A stretch of DNA of 17,633 bases from TMED-70 sp036164085 (GCA_036164085.1 JAYZJV010000053.1:1-17633); one strand, 5' to 3'; shown: positions 1 through 7,902, counted from the stretch's first letter. The notes: generated by a model from the letters alone, not told the origin. Made by a program: numbers and translations.

Positions 1-501
1 GTTGGAATTGCTGTTACAGGAAAAGTGACCCCTCTGAATGAACCTAATTCTAAAATAGATTTTAATGATTTATATGTAAATGTTAAGAAAAGTGAATTTC
101 CAGTAATTGTAGTTCTAGAGGACGTTGAAAAAGAAAAAGGGCGTGCAGCTATAATTGGAGATGTAATGGCAAATATGGCAAGAGTTTTAGGTGCTGTAGG
201 TATGGTTGCAGAAGGTTCAGTGAGAGATATTCCTGGGATTAAGAAAGCAAATATGCCAGTATGGGGGACAGGAAGAGTTCCTGGGCATGGACCTTTCAAC
301 CTTATTGAAACACAAACTTCAGTTGTAGTCTCAAAATTAAAAATTGATCCAGGTGATTTATTAATTGCAGATGAAGATGGTATAACAAGGATTCCTTTAG
401 AAATAGCAGAGGAAACACTAGAAAAATGTGAAGCTGTAAGGAAAAAAGAATCTGAAATGATGTTAGAAGATAATGTAATCAAAAGATTTGAGTTATATTG
501 A
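1..501 (+). CDS. RraA-family protein, 3' part (5' end outside window)
   Basis: The reading frame is open from base 1, with VGIAVTGKV ahead of the first in-window start-like codon (GTG at 25), so the gene begins upstream and the GTG is probably internal. The visible 166 residues carry the RraA-family core: a Gly-Asp (IIGDVMANMARVLG) followed by G-M-V-A-E-G-S-V-R-D, the substrate and metal-binding GD...RD pair of class II pyruvate aldolases. A late PGDLLIADEDGI segment and a C-terminal helix follow. Members include 4-hydroxy-4-methyl-2-oxoglutarate aldolase/oxaloacetate decarboxylase; others were named RraA (RNase E inhibitor) or, wrongly, menaquinone methyltransferase. The exact substrate cannot be read from sequence. 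A second, divergent family member lies at 12001-12696 with the same spacing between GD and RD. Family assignment is firm; catalytic function is only likely. Confidence 0.85.
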   Translation, partial: VGIAVTGKVTPLNEPNSKIDFNDLYVNVKKSEFPVIVVLEDVEKEKGRAAIIGDVMANMARVLGAVGMVAEGSVRDIPGIKKANMPVWGTGRVPGHGPFNLIETQTSVVVSKLKIDPGDLLIADEDGITRIPLEIAEETLEKCEAVRKKESEMMLEDNVIKRFELY

Positions 502-783
502 TTTTATATGTTAATAAAGTTTATAAAAGCCAAAATAATTTTTTCTTTATTTATGATTATTTTGATACTAGCAATTTTTATAGATAGAACTTTTTAGCCA
601 GTTTATAAAAACCCTTAAAATTATATATTTATGTATTTTTTACTATTACCCTCTCATCTTTTAAGAATGTTAGAATTTATTTCGTAATAAGTTGTAATAA
701 AAAGATATGTTCGTAAGAATTTTAAGTATATTTATGTTAATAGGTCCGTTCATTCTTGTTTGGTTAGGATTAACTAGATGCAA
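502..783. other. AT-rich intergenic stretch without a convincing gene
   Basis: This 282-base gap lies between two convergent genes. It holds a 9-base inverted repeat (CAAAATAAT at 531-539, ATTATTTTG at 556-564) with only one G:C pair and a 16-base loop, too weak to call a terminator. It also holds two short hydrophobic reading frames: 508-597, 29 residues, and 707-787, 26 residues, which overlaps the end of the EamA gene. Neither has a clear ribosome binding site. I see no tRNA-like or other RNA structure. Confidence 0.5.
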
Positions 784-1656
784 TTAACCTTTAGCTAGTA
801 TTATTACAATTACTCCTATGAATGCTAGAAAAATTCCTAATATTTCGGATTTGTGAATCGTTTCTTTTAGAAAGAAAAATCCTAAGACTATAGCGAAAAC
901 CGGAGCTGTATTACCAAAAATTGTTGTTAAAGATCCTGTAATTGTATTTAAAGACAGAAACCACAATAAACTAGAAAAAGTGATTAATGACCCACCAAGT
1001 AATACCTTTGAAAACTCAATTTTATCTTTAATGATTTCTAATCTCTGTTTTAGTAATTCACTAAATATTCCTAATATTATTATACTTATAATAGCTCTAA
1101 CAAAGGCTCCTGCAAAAATGCTTCCTTCAATTAGTGCTTTGTCATTGAAAAATACTGCTATACCCCATAAACTACCTGCAATAATTCCTCCTGTAACTCC
1201 AAGAATGTTTTTATTTTCAAATTCTTTAAAACTTTCAAAATTCATTACAAATATACTGATAAGAACAATAACAGCTCCTATAAAAACAAATTTATTATAA
1301 ATAACATTATTTATCGTAAAGTCTAATGTTAAACTAATTAAGATTGTTGACACAGCACATAAAGTAAAAGTGATTCCCATAGGATTATTTTTTATTGAAA
1401 TAACATAAAATACAGTTCCTATACAGCTTAGGGAAGCAGCTATTGTAAACATTAATAAATCTGTATTATTTACATTGAAAATAGGAATCCAACTTTGAGT
1501 TATAGTGATGATTATAGTCATTAAAATCAAAGAAATAGCAGCTTCATAAAAAGGGAAGCTAAAGTATTTGTTGAATTTTATAGTTTTTAAAATCACACCA
1601 GATATTGACCATGTAAAGGCGCTAATCAATGCTGCAAATTGGTAAAAAGATTCCAT
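784..1656 (-). CDS. EamA/DMT-superfamily permease
   Basis: The predicted product is a 290-residue integral membrane protein, the usual length for the 10-helix drug/metabolite transporter superfamily. It is built as two EamA repeats, about residues 1-138 and 150-288, joined by a short charged stretch (FESFKEFENK). The first helix carries a Ser-Gly-rich FTWSISGVILK. The second repeat has the typical ending GNTAPVFAIVLGFFFLKETIHKSEI, which matches the conserved P-x-x-A...E(x)-xEI pattern of EamA domains. It probably exports or imports a small metabolite in the inner membrane; the substrate is not predictable. It is transcribed away from the MFS gene at 1738, with about 80 bases between them. The ATG at 1656 gives a natural N-terminus and no ribosome binding site is evident. 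Confidence 0.88.
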   Translation of the reverse strand: MESFYQFAALISAFTWSISGVILKTIKFNKYFSFPFYEAAISLILMTIIITITQSWIPIFNVNNTDLLMFTIAASLSCIGTVFYVISIKNNPMGITFTLCAVSTILISLTLDFTINNVIYNKFVFIGAVIVLISIFVMNFESFKEFENKNILGVTGGIIAGSLWGIAVFFNDKALIEGSIFAGAFVRAIISIIILGIFSELLKQRLEIIKDKIEFSKVLLGGSLITFSSLLWFLSLNTITGSLTTIFGNTAPVFAIVLGFFFLKETIHKSEILGIFLAFIGVIVIILAKG

Positions 1657-1701
1657 ATTATTGTAAATTCGGACTATATATTAACCTATTAACGGAATTT
1701 A

Positions 1702-1707
1702 ATTATA
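1702..1707 (-). promoter_or_regulatory. Possible -10 box for the EamA gene
   Basis: A perfect TATAAT hexamer reads on the minus strand in the divergent EamA/MFS spacer, about 45 bases ahead of the EamA start. No good -35 box lies 16-18 bases upstream. The overlapping plus-strand TATAAC (1704-1709) with TTAACC (1681-1686) 17 bases before it could serve the MFS gene. Matches of this quality are common in such AT-rich DNA. Confidence 0.3.
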
Positions 1708-1737
1708 ACGTATTGTTAAGTAGTCTGGCTGAGTAAT

Positions 1738-2931
1738 TTGATAAAAACCTTTGATTCATTAAAAAATAGAAATTTTAGATTTTTGGTTTTTGGTATGATT
1801 TCTATGATCGGCGGAATGAATATTCAAATGCTCGCTAGATCTCAGCTAGGCTGGGATTTGACTTCTTCTTCTTTGGCAGTCACACTAGTCGGGGTAGGAT
1901 TTGCTCCTCCGATGTTATTATTTTCTATATATGGAGGAGTTGTCTCTGACAGATTTGACAATAAAAATATTATACAAGTTGGACAATTAGGAGTTATTTC
2001 AATAACTACTTTTATTGCCATATCAATATTTACTAATACGATTACAATTTATCACTTGATTATAGTTTCATTTTTTCAAGGAACCTTTTGGGCTTTTATG
2101 ATGCCAGCTCGACAAGCGATAATTGCAGAGTTAGTAGATGATAATCAATTAAATAATGCGATTTCTTTAAATGCTGCAGGTATGTCTTTGACTACAATGG
2201 TTTCTCCAGCAATTGGAGGATTGGTTTATCATTATTTAGGTCCTGGAATAACTTATTTACTAATAACTTTGTTTTGTATTATTGCTATTATTTCTACTTC
2301 AATGATTCCTAATACAAAAACAAAACATAAAAAGAAATCTAAAACATTCAAAGAAATTAAAGATGTTTTTTATATTTTAAAAACTAATAGTTTGCTTTTG
2401 TATCTAATTTTATTAACACTAGTAACTACACTTTTAACAATGCCTACTAGAACCCTTTTTGCTCCATATGCATCAGAACAACTTTCAGGTGGAGCACTGC
2501 AAGTAGGATTAATGCTTGCATCTATAGGAGGAGGAGCTTTAATTGGAACTTTATTTGCAGCATCTCTTCCTCAAGACTCAAAGAAAGGTAAATATATTTT
2601 GTTCACATCTATTTTATCTGGGTTCTCTATTTTGATTTTAGGTTTTTCATCAATTACTATTTTTTCAATTTTTATATGTTTCTTTCTTGGTATAGGAGAT
2701 GCTGGAAGAAGGTCCTTAAATCCTTCATTGATAATAGAAAAAACTCCTCCAGAATTTCGAGGAAGGGTAATGGGTTTTTATGCAATGAGTTTTGGTTTTA
2801 TACCTATAGGAGCAATTCCAATGGGTATTATTTCAGATAAATATGGAGTTAATCTAGCATTTATTTTGTCTGGTATGACTTTAATTCTTTTAACAATTTT
2901 ATTAAGTAATAAAAAAGTTATTAAAAGCTAA
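1738..2931 (+). CDS. MFS transporter, MFS_3/EntS-like exporter
   Basis: The predicted product is a 397-residue, 12-helix major facilitator permease. The N-terminus (SLKNRNFRFLVFGMISMIGGMNIQ) is typical of the MFS_3/EntS-type exporters. The signature loop between helices 2 and 3, GGVVSDRFDNK, is at about residues 66-76. A basic central loop near residues 190-207 (TKTKHKKKSKTFKEIKD) separates the two six-helix halves, and PEFRGRVMGFY late in the protein resembles the matching loop of the second half. It most likely exports a small amphipathic compound across the inner membrane; the substrate is unknown. The start is a TTG at 1738; no ATG close by gives a better family N-terminus. Its 3' end overlaps the convergent glycosylase gene by 11 bases, so no intergenic terminator is possible. 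Confidence 0.88.
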   Translation: MIKTFDSLKNRNFRFLVFGMISMIGGMNIQMLARSQLGWDLTSSSLAVTLVGVGFAPPMLLFSIYGGVVSDRFDNKNIIQVGQLGVISITTFIAISIFTNTITIYHLIIVSFFQGTFWAFMMPARQAIIAELVDDNQLNNAISLNAAGMSLTTMVSPAIGGLVYHYLGPGITYLLITLFCIIAIISTSMIPNTKTKHKKKSKTFKEIKDVFYILKTNSLLLYLILLTLVTTLLTMPTRTLFAPYASEQLSGGALQVGLMLASIGGGALIGTLFAASLPQDSKKGKYILFTSILSGFSILILGFSSITIFSIFICFFLGIGDAGRRSLNPSLIIEKTPPEFRGRVMGFYAMSFGFIPIGAIPMGIISDKYGVNLAFILSGMTLILLTILLSNKKVIKS

Positions 2932-3559
2932 TGTTTTGATCTACTATTTCCCAAATATATCTTACTGCTAATGATCGATAAGGTTTCCATTTTTCAGATA
3001 TTTCATATACTTCTTTATCAGTAGGGAGATCATTTAATTTGTATATTTTTTGAATTCCTTTTTTTATCCCTAAATCGTTAGCTGGACAAATATCCTTGTT
3101 ATTACCCGTAAATAAAAGAAAATTTTCTACGGTCCATGGTCCTATCCCCTTGAATTCACAAAGAATTTTTTTTGCTTTACTTTCTTCCATTTTTGAAATT
3201 AAATTTAAATCTAATTTATTGTTTTTTATTGTTTCTGACAGTTCTAATATAGTGTTAGATTTTGCTTTGGACAGGCCTAAGTCATTAAGTTTATTTTCAT
3301 CTAGTTCTTTTGAATTAATATAACTTATATTTTCTCCGAATTTATTCGTAAATTTAGTAAATATACTAGATGCTGCTGTTATGCTAAGTTGTTGGCCAAT
3401 TATTATTCTTACAAGAGATAAAAATTCAGACCTTTTTTTATAATCATCTTGAATGACAAAATTTTCTTTTTCAAAATATTTTATAAATTTTCCTAATTCC
3501 TTATCAGAATTTACTAGAGTATTTATAATTTCGATTCTTTCCAATTCTTTTTTTTGCAT
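2921..3559 (-). CDS. DNA-3-methyladenine glycosylase II-like protein (HhH-GPD, AlkA type)
   Basis: The predicted 212-residue enzyme should excise alkylated purines from DNA as the first step of base excision repair. Seen in the sequence: IIGQQLS at about residues 53-59, the helix-hairpin-helix FKGIGPWTVENF at 136-147, and the catalytic-loop motif PANDLGIKKG with the Asp at residue 162 in the position of the AlkA catalytic Asp. The preceding residue is Asn (161), where AlkA has a second Asp. WKPYRSLAVRYIW at 191-203 is a hallmark of the family C-terminus. There are no Cys ligands for an iron-sulfur cluster. The length fits the compact AlkA forms that lack the N-terminal domain of the E. coli enzyme. 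Its start is 45 bases from the divergent Nudix gene, a plausible pairing of two genome-hygiene functions. Confidence 0.88.
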   Translation of the reverse strand: MQKKELERIEIINTLVNSDKELGKFIKYFEKENFVIQDDYKKRSEFLSLVRIIIGQQLSITAASSIFTKFTNKFGENISYINSKELDENKLNDLGLSKAKSNTILELSETIKNNKLDLNLISKMEESKAKKILCEFKGIGPWTVENFLLFTGNNKDICPANDLGIKKGIQKIYKLNDLPTDKEVYEISEKWKPYRSLAVRYIWEIVDQNISF

Positions 3560-3568
3560 TATTTTATA

Positions 3569-3594
3569 TTATTAAATCAATATCTTATTAAATC
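3569..3594. repeat. Direct repeat in the divergent glycosylase/Nudix promoter region
   Basis: TTATTAAATC occurs twice, at 3569-3578 and 3585-3594, a period of 16 bases. Both copies sit inside the 45-base spacer between two divergent genes. They could be regulator-binding half sites, but AT-rich composition makes chance a real alternative. Confidence 0.4.
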
Positions 3595-3604
3595 GATTAT
3601 AAAT

Positions 3605-4009
3605 ATGGAACAACAAAAATATCTAGATCCTAAAGTTGTAGGAGTTGGGATTTTAGAAAAAGAAAGAAAAATTTTGTTAGTTAAAAGAGGGATTGAGCCT
3701 GGTTATGGTCTTTGGAGCATGCCTTCTGGATATATCAATAGATTTGAAAAAGTTCAAACGGCTATTGAAAGAGAGCTTTTAGAAGAATGTGGAATAATTG
3801 TTAAAGCAGATTGGGTTTCAGGTATTTATTCAAATAATGACTCTCCTATAATTCTTTTAGTATGGAATTTGAAATTTATTTCTGGAAAAGCAAGACCTTT
3901 GGACGAAACATTAGAAATTGGATTTTTTGATATTAATGATTTGCCAAACATGGCATTTGATCATGATTTAGAAATAATTTCTGACTGGAGCAATAAAAAA
4001 ATCAAGTAA
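3605..4009 (+). CDS. Nudix hydrolase
   Basis: The predicted 134-residue protein carries a complete Nudix box, G-x5-E-x7-R-E-L-L-E-E-C-G-I, at residues 42-64. Its Glu residues bind the metal that drives hydrolysis of a nucleoside diphosphate linked to another moiety. The segment before it, LLVKRGIEPGYGLWSMPSGY, and the later FFDINDLPNMAFDHD resemble the ADP-ribose/NADH pyrophosphatase-like branch (COG1051), but the substrate is not certain. I chose the ATG at 3605 because it gives the usual family N-terminus. The upstream in-frame ATG at 3554 would run through the divergent alkA-type start and add 17 residues that look like translated promoter DNA. The 3' end overlaps tmk by 8 bases, tail to tail. 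Confidence 0.87.
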   Translation: MEQQKYLDPKVVGVGILEKERKILLVKRGIEPGYGLWSMPSGYINRFEKVQTAIERELLEECGIIVKADWVSGIYSNNDSPIILLVWNLKFISGKARPLDETLEIGFFDINDLPNMAFDHDLEIISDWSNKKIK

Positions 4010-4766
4010 TTTTATGGTTTTCTATTAGTCTTTTTACTCTTTTCCAAATAGAATCAGCTACTCTAGATTCAGATTGATGTCCCCCAACTATACTCCAAGA
4101 GGAACGATTATTATTAGCCATTTCTAAATAACCATTTCGTACTTTATTATGAAAATTATTATTCATGCTTTCATATTTGTTACCTTCATTATTTTCCCTT
4201 TTGCTTTTATTTGACTCTTCTAGAGAATCTAGTTCAATATTGATAGATTTATTTATTCTTGTGTTTGAAATATTTGGGTCTATGTCGAGTAAAATAGTTA
4301 AATCTGGAACTAATTCATTAGTTGTTATTTTGTTCAAGTTGTTGATTATCTCTAAATCAACACCTTTTCCATATCCCTGATAAGCCAGTGTTGAATGTAT
4401 AAATCTATCAACTATCACCGTTACACCTTTATTTAAGGCAGGAACAATAACAGACTTGCAAAGTTCTGCACGTGCAGCACAAAAAAGATAAGTTTCTGCT
4501 ACAGGGTTTTGAATACTTTTTGATTTAACCCATTTTCTTACTTGCTCTCCTAGTGGAGTATTTCCTGGCTCATGCACAAGTATTGAGTTTATTCCATCAT
4601 CAACAAGTTTTTTTACAAGTCTTTTGCATTGAGTTGATTTTCCTGAACCTTCTCCTCCTTCAAAAGTTATCAATAAACCTTTAGAGAGTATGTTTTTAGA
4701 TAATTTACCATCTTCTGGAAAATTGAATAGCTTTAAATTTCTTTCTGAATTTTTTTTGGAAATCAT
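4002..4766 (-). CDS. tmk: Thymidylate kinase with long N-terminus
   Basis: The predicted enzyme phosphorylates dTMP to dTDP with ATP. It carries the P-loop FEGGEGSGKST (Gly37-Thr45), EPGNTPLGE at 66-74 in place of the usual REPGGTPLGE, the DRFIHSTLAYQGYG motif at 120-133 and LLDIDP at 159-164. At 254 residues it is about 40 longer than usual. The surplus is some 25 extra residues before the P-loop strand and an Asn/Glu/Lys-rich enlargement of the lid region at about 172-205. No later ATG precedes the P-loop, so either the extension is real or a rare TTG is used. The ATG shares one base with the stop of the R3H-ATPase gene (TAATG), which suggests coupled translation and last place in the seven-gene cluster. 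Confidence 0.9.
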   Translation of the reverse strand: MISKKNSERNLKLFNFPEDGKLSKNILSKGLLITFEGGEGSGKSTQCKRLVKKLVDDGINSILVHEPGNTPLGEQVRKWVKSKSIQNPVAETYLFCAARAELCKSVIVPALNKGVTVIVDRFIHSTLAYQGYGKGVDLEIINNLNKITTNELVPDLTILLDIDPNISNTRINKSINIELDSLEESNKSKRENNEGNKYESMNNNFHNKVRNGYLEMANNNRSSWSIVGGHQSESRVADSIWKRVKRLIENHKIT

Positions 4767-6352
4767 TATAATCTTTTTTTGAGCACTATCCTTCTTTTAC
4801 TTTCTTCTCCTATTGATATGGAACCCACACCTTCATTTGTAGCAAAAAAATGCTGTTTCCTTCTAATGTTAGAATTTTGAGGAGATAACTCAATTTCATT
4901 CTCTCCATTTTTGATTTTTTTTATAGCTATCTTAACTTCATTTAAAGCCTCTGAGTTATCTGTGTCAAGTTTATTATCAATAAAACTTTCATTTGTAGGT
5001 TTTTCAAAACTTATTTTTTCCAAAAATCGAGTAATTTGATCTCCTGAACCTTTTTTTATTAAATGAATAGGGATTCCTATTTTTTCAGCCATTTCTATTA
5101 TTTTCGGTTTTGGCTCTTTAGAATAATTCGCTTTTGTAGTCAGTATTATTTTAGCTAATTCTGGATTAGAAACTATTTTGATTTTTGAAGCAAAAGACTT
5201 AGATAGTTTTTTTAATTTAGTCTTTTGAAGTCCATAAGGAAAAATATTTATTTTTTTTAAATTTGTTTTTTCTTTTGATTTTTCATGAGTATCATTTTTT
5301 GTGATTTCTATAGAATTACTTTTAGTTGTGTAATCTTCGAAATTATTTTTTTCATCTTTGAGTTTAAGTAATTTACCATTAGAGATTTTTCTGACTTCAG
5401 TAGTTGTAGAGATTCCTCTTAGTTTTTTATCAACAGCTAATCCTACATCAAAATGAACAGAAACTTCATTTCTATTGATTATTTCTACTAAAATATCAAA
5501 AGATGGCTCGAATTCCCGTTCCAAAACAGTTTTCTGTGTTTTTCTTCTTCTTGCCTCTATATCTCCTAAGGTTACAGATTTCACACCACCAATTAAATCG
5601 CTTAGTGTAGGGTTAATAATAAGATTATCTAAAGTGTTACCATGAGCAGTTGCAATTAACTGAACTCCTCTTTCTGCAATTGTCCTTGAAGCCATAGCTT
5701 CTTTTTCTGTACTTATTTCATCAATTACTATTACTTCTGGCATATGATTTTCAACTGCTTCTATCATTACATTGTGTTGGAGTTCTGTGTTTTTTACTTG
5801 CATTCTCCTTGCTGATCCAATAGCCGGGTGAGGGATATCTCCATCTCCTGCAATTTCGTTTGATGTATCAATAACTACAACTCTTTTTTCTTCTTTATCA
5901 GCCAATAGTCTAGTGATTTCTCTCAACATGGTAGTTTTACCTATACCGGGCTTTCCCATAATTAGTATACTTTTCCCATTTCCTATAAAATCTTCAATTA
6001 TTTTTATACTCCCAAACACAGCCCTTCCAACTCTACAAGTTAAACCGATAGTTTTGCCAGATCTGTTACGTATAAGAGAAATTCTGTGCAGAGTTTTTTC
6101 TATCCCAGCCCTGTTATCGTCTCCAACATGTCCTAATTTTTCTAATACAAAACTAATGTCTAAATCAGTAACTATTTCATTATCAAGAGTTTTTTTATGA
6201 TCTGAGTAAATAACTACAGGAGGTCGCCCTAGGTCTAACACTACTTCTATTAGTTCATGTACTTTTTTCTCAATATTTCTATTGATTTTTGTAGGTAATA
6301 TTTCTAGAAATAAATCTAAATCATCTAAAATTTCAAAATTTTCTGTAAACAT
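4766..6352 (-). CDS. R3H-domain AAA ATPase (Ycf45/SpoIIIAA-like)
   Basis: The predicted 528-residue protein has an ATPase domain at about residues 20-310. Walker A is GKPGIGKTT at 133-141, Walker B is VIVIDEI near 207-213, and the surrounding VIDTSNEIAGDGDIPHPAIG and TAHGNTLDNLI segments are diagnostic for the Ycf45/SpoIIIAA-like group. A long polar linker with a second folded stretch (about 370-450) follows. The C-terminus has an R3H domain (about 470-525) with the defining Arg497 and His501, a single-stranded nucleic acid-binding fold. Proteins of this design occur in Cyanobacteria, chloroplasts, Deinococcota and Chloroflexota; their cellular role is poorly known. The start at 6352 has no ribosome binding site and lies 39 bases after pdxT. 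Its position next to tmk is, from memory, typical of Dehalococcoidia. Confidence 0.9.
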   Translation of the reverse strand: MFTENFEILDDLDLFLEILPTKINRNIEKKVHELIEVVLDLGRPPVVIYSDHKKTLDNEIVTDLDISFVLEKLGHVGDDNRAGIEKTLHRISLIRNRSGKTIGLTCRVGRAVFGSIKIIEDFIGNGKSILIMGKPGIGKTTMLREITRLLADKEEKRVVVIDTSNEIAGDGDIPHPAIGSARRMQVKNTELQHNVMIEAVENHMPEVIVIDEISTEKEAMASRTIAERGVQLIATAHGNTLDNLIINPTLSDLIGGVKSVTLGDIEARRRKTQKTVLEREFEPSFDILVEIINRNEVSVHFDVGLAVDKKLRGISTTTEVRKISNGKLLKLKDEKNNFEDYTTKSNSIEITKNDTHEKSKEKTNLKKINIFPYGLQKTKLKKLSKSFASKIKIVSNPELAKIILTTKANYSKEPKPKIIEMAEKIGIPIHLIKKGSGDQITRFLEKISFEKPTNESFIDNKLDTDNSEALNEVKIAIKKIKNGENEIELSPQNSNIRRKQHFFATNEGVGSISIGEESKRRIVLKKRL

Positions 6353-6391
6353 AATATTTAATTTTATATCAATAAATTTATGAAATATAAA

Positions 6392-6976
6392 TTATTGTTT
6401 TGTTAAATTTATAAAATATTCATGAACTTTTGAAGATCCGGATATTTCAGGATGAAAAGAAGTTCCCATAATTTTATTTTCTTGAATAGCAACAATAGTA
6501 CCATCATCAAGAGATGACAGTACATTTACGCCTTTAGAGATTTTCTTTACAATTGGAGCACGAATAAAAATGGCTTTTATAGTTTCATTAATTCCATTAA
6601 ATTCAAGGTCAGATTCAAATGAATCAACTTGTCTTCCAAACCAATTTCTAGATACTTCAGCGCCAATTAATTTCATAGGTATTGGCTCAGGTTCTGTAAG
6701 TTTATCAGCTATACATATTAATCCTGCACAAGTTCCCCATACTGACATTCCTGAATCAACCTTGTCTTTTATAGCTGTTTCAAAGTGATACCTGTCTATC
6801 AGTTTCTTTATAGTAGTAGATTCTCCCCCTGGAATAATTAGCCCGTTAATGTCATTCATTTCGTCGGTTTTTTTAACTAATTTGCAATTAACATTTAGAT
6901 TTTCAAGGACATTTATATGCTCAGCAAAATCACCTTGTAAGGCTAGTACACCAATAATCACTTGAGATTTTACCAA
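6392..6976 (-). CDS. pdxT: Pyridoxal 5'-phosphate synthase glutaminase subunit
   Basis: This class I glutamine amidotransferase is predicted to release ammonia from glutamine and pass it to PdxS. The catalytic triad is visible: Cys83 in WGTCAGLI, and His175 with Glu177 in SFHPEISG. GGEST at 50-54 forms the oxyanion region. The length (194 residues) is normal. The start is uncertain. TTG at 6976 overlaps the pdxS stop by 7 bases, with a GAGG immediately before it, which is too close for normal use. GTG at 6961 would give MIIGVLALQGDFAEH, a better match to the usual family N-terminus and a 189-residue product. Either way pdxS and pdxT are translationally close, as expected for subunits of one complex. 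Confidence 0.93.
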   Translation of the reverse strand: MVKSQVIIGVLALQGDFAEHINVLENLNVNCKLVKKTDEMNDINGLIIPGGESTTIKKLIDRYHFETAIKDKVDSGMSVWGTCAGLICIADKLTEPEPIPMKLIGAEVSRNWFGRQVDSFESDLEFNGINETIKAIFIRAPIVKKISKGVNVLSSLDDGTIVAIQENKIMGTSFHPEISGSSKVHEYFINLTKQ

Positions 6977-7899
6977 CCTCTTTTTTCTAATCTTTCTGAA
7001 GGGTCTATCTTAGAAACTTCATCGCCTTTCATAGCTCCACCCAAATTTTTAGATACCTCAGCAATCAATTCTGCATCTTCATAATGAGTAGTCGCTTGCA
7101 CTATTGCATCTGCCATTTTAGCAGGGTTTCCGCTTTTGAAAATTCCTGATCCAACAAAAACCCCTTCAACACCTATTTGCATCAAAAGAGCAGCATCAGC
7201 AGGTGTTGCAATTCCACCGGCAGCAAAGTTTACTACTGGAAGTTTTCCTGTATTTTTAACTTCACATACAAGTTCATATGGAGCTCCAAGATTTTTTGCC
7301 TCAGTCATTAGTTCTTCATCATCTAATCTTTGAATTTTCTTTATATCTGATAAAATTTGTCGTGCATGTGTAACTGCTTGTACAACATCTCCTGTTCCGG
7401 CTTCCCCTTTTGTTCGGATCATTGAAGCCCCTTCTCCAATTCTTCGTAGAGCTTCACCTAAATTTGTTGCTCCACAAACAAATGGCATCTTATATTCCCA
7501 TTTATTTATATGAAATTCATTATCAGCAGGGGTAAGTACTTCAGATTCATCACAGTAATCCACACCAAGCGCTTCTAAAACTTGTGCTTCAGCAAAATGT
7601 CCTATTCTTGCTTTTGCCATAACAGGTATTGAAACTGCGTCAATTATTCCTGTTATCATTTCAGGATCAGATGCTCGAGCCACTCCTCCGTCCTTTCTGA
7701 TATCTGACGGAACTCTTTCTAATGCCATAACAGCCACAGCTCCAGCATCTTCTGCTATTTTTGCTTCGTCAGCTGTAACCACATCCATTATTACTCCACC
7801 TTTAAGCATTTGGGCTAGTCCGCCTTTTACTCTCCAGTCACCTACCTCAGGTAGTGATTGTTCTTTCCAAGATTTTGGTTTGTTTTTTAATGTACTCAT
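6970..7899 (-). CDS. pdxS: Pyridoxal 5'-phosphate synthase lyase subunit
   Basis: With PdxT, this subunit is predicted to make pyridoxal phosphate directly from ribose 5-phosphate, glyceraldehyde 3-phosphate and ammonia (the DXP-independent route). The 309-residue barrel is highly conserved. Asp39, Lys96 and Lys164 align with the Bacillus subtilis catalytic residues Asp24, Lys81 and Lys149 at a constant offset of 15, and NFAAGGIATPADAALLMQ and VGSGIFKSGNP are intact. I chose the ATG at 7899 because GAGGAG lies 6 bases before it. The longer frame from GTG at 7935 would translate that ribosome binding site. A dyad sits in the leader. The gene supplies the cofactor for the aminotransferase and GlyA encoded nearby. 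Confidence 0.96.
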   Translation of the reverse strand: MSTLKNKPKSWKEQSLPEVGDWRVKGGLAQMLKGGVIMDVVTADEAKIAEDAGAVAVMALERVPSDIRKDGGVARASDPEMITGIIDAVSIPVMAKARIGHFAEAQVLEALGVDYCDESEVLTPADNEFHINKWEYKMPFVCGATNLGEALRRIGEGASMIRTKGEAGTGDVVQAVTHARQILSDIKKIQRLDDEELMTEAKNLGAPYELVCEVKNTGKLPVVNFAAGGIATPADAALLMQIGVEGVFVGSGIFKSGNPAKMADAIVQATTHYEDAELIAEVSKNLGGAMKGDEVSKIDPSERLEKRGW

Positions 7900-7902
7900 T
7901 TT

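Noticed and set aside
531..564. Inverted repeat CAAAATAAT/ATTATTTTG as a terminator for the left-edge gene
   Set aside because: One G:C pair in nine, a 16-base loop and no proper T-run after it; too unstable to call.
980..1300. 106-codon plus-strand reading frame inside the EamA gene
   Set aside because: It lies antisense to a well-conserved membrane protein, has no family resemblance and fits an AT-rich shadow frame.
1681..1698. ATTAAC direct repeats (8-base period) as an operator between the EamA and MFS genes
   Set aside because: Only six bases repeated twice in AT-rich DNA; not distinguishable from chance.
3554..3604. Upstream ATG of the Nudix gene (adds 17 residues)
   Set aside because: It would overlap the divergent glycosylase start and translate the promoter region; the ATG at 3605 fits the family.
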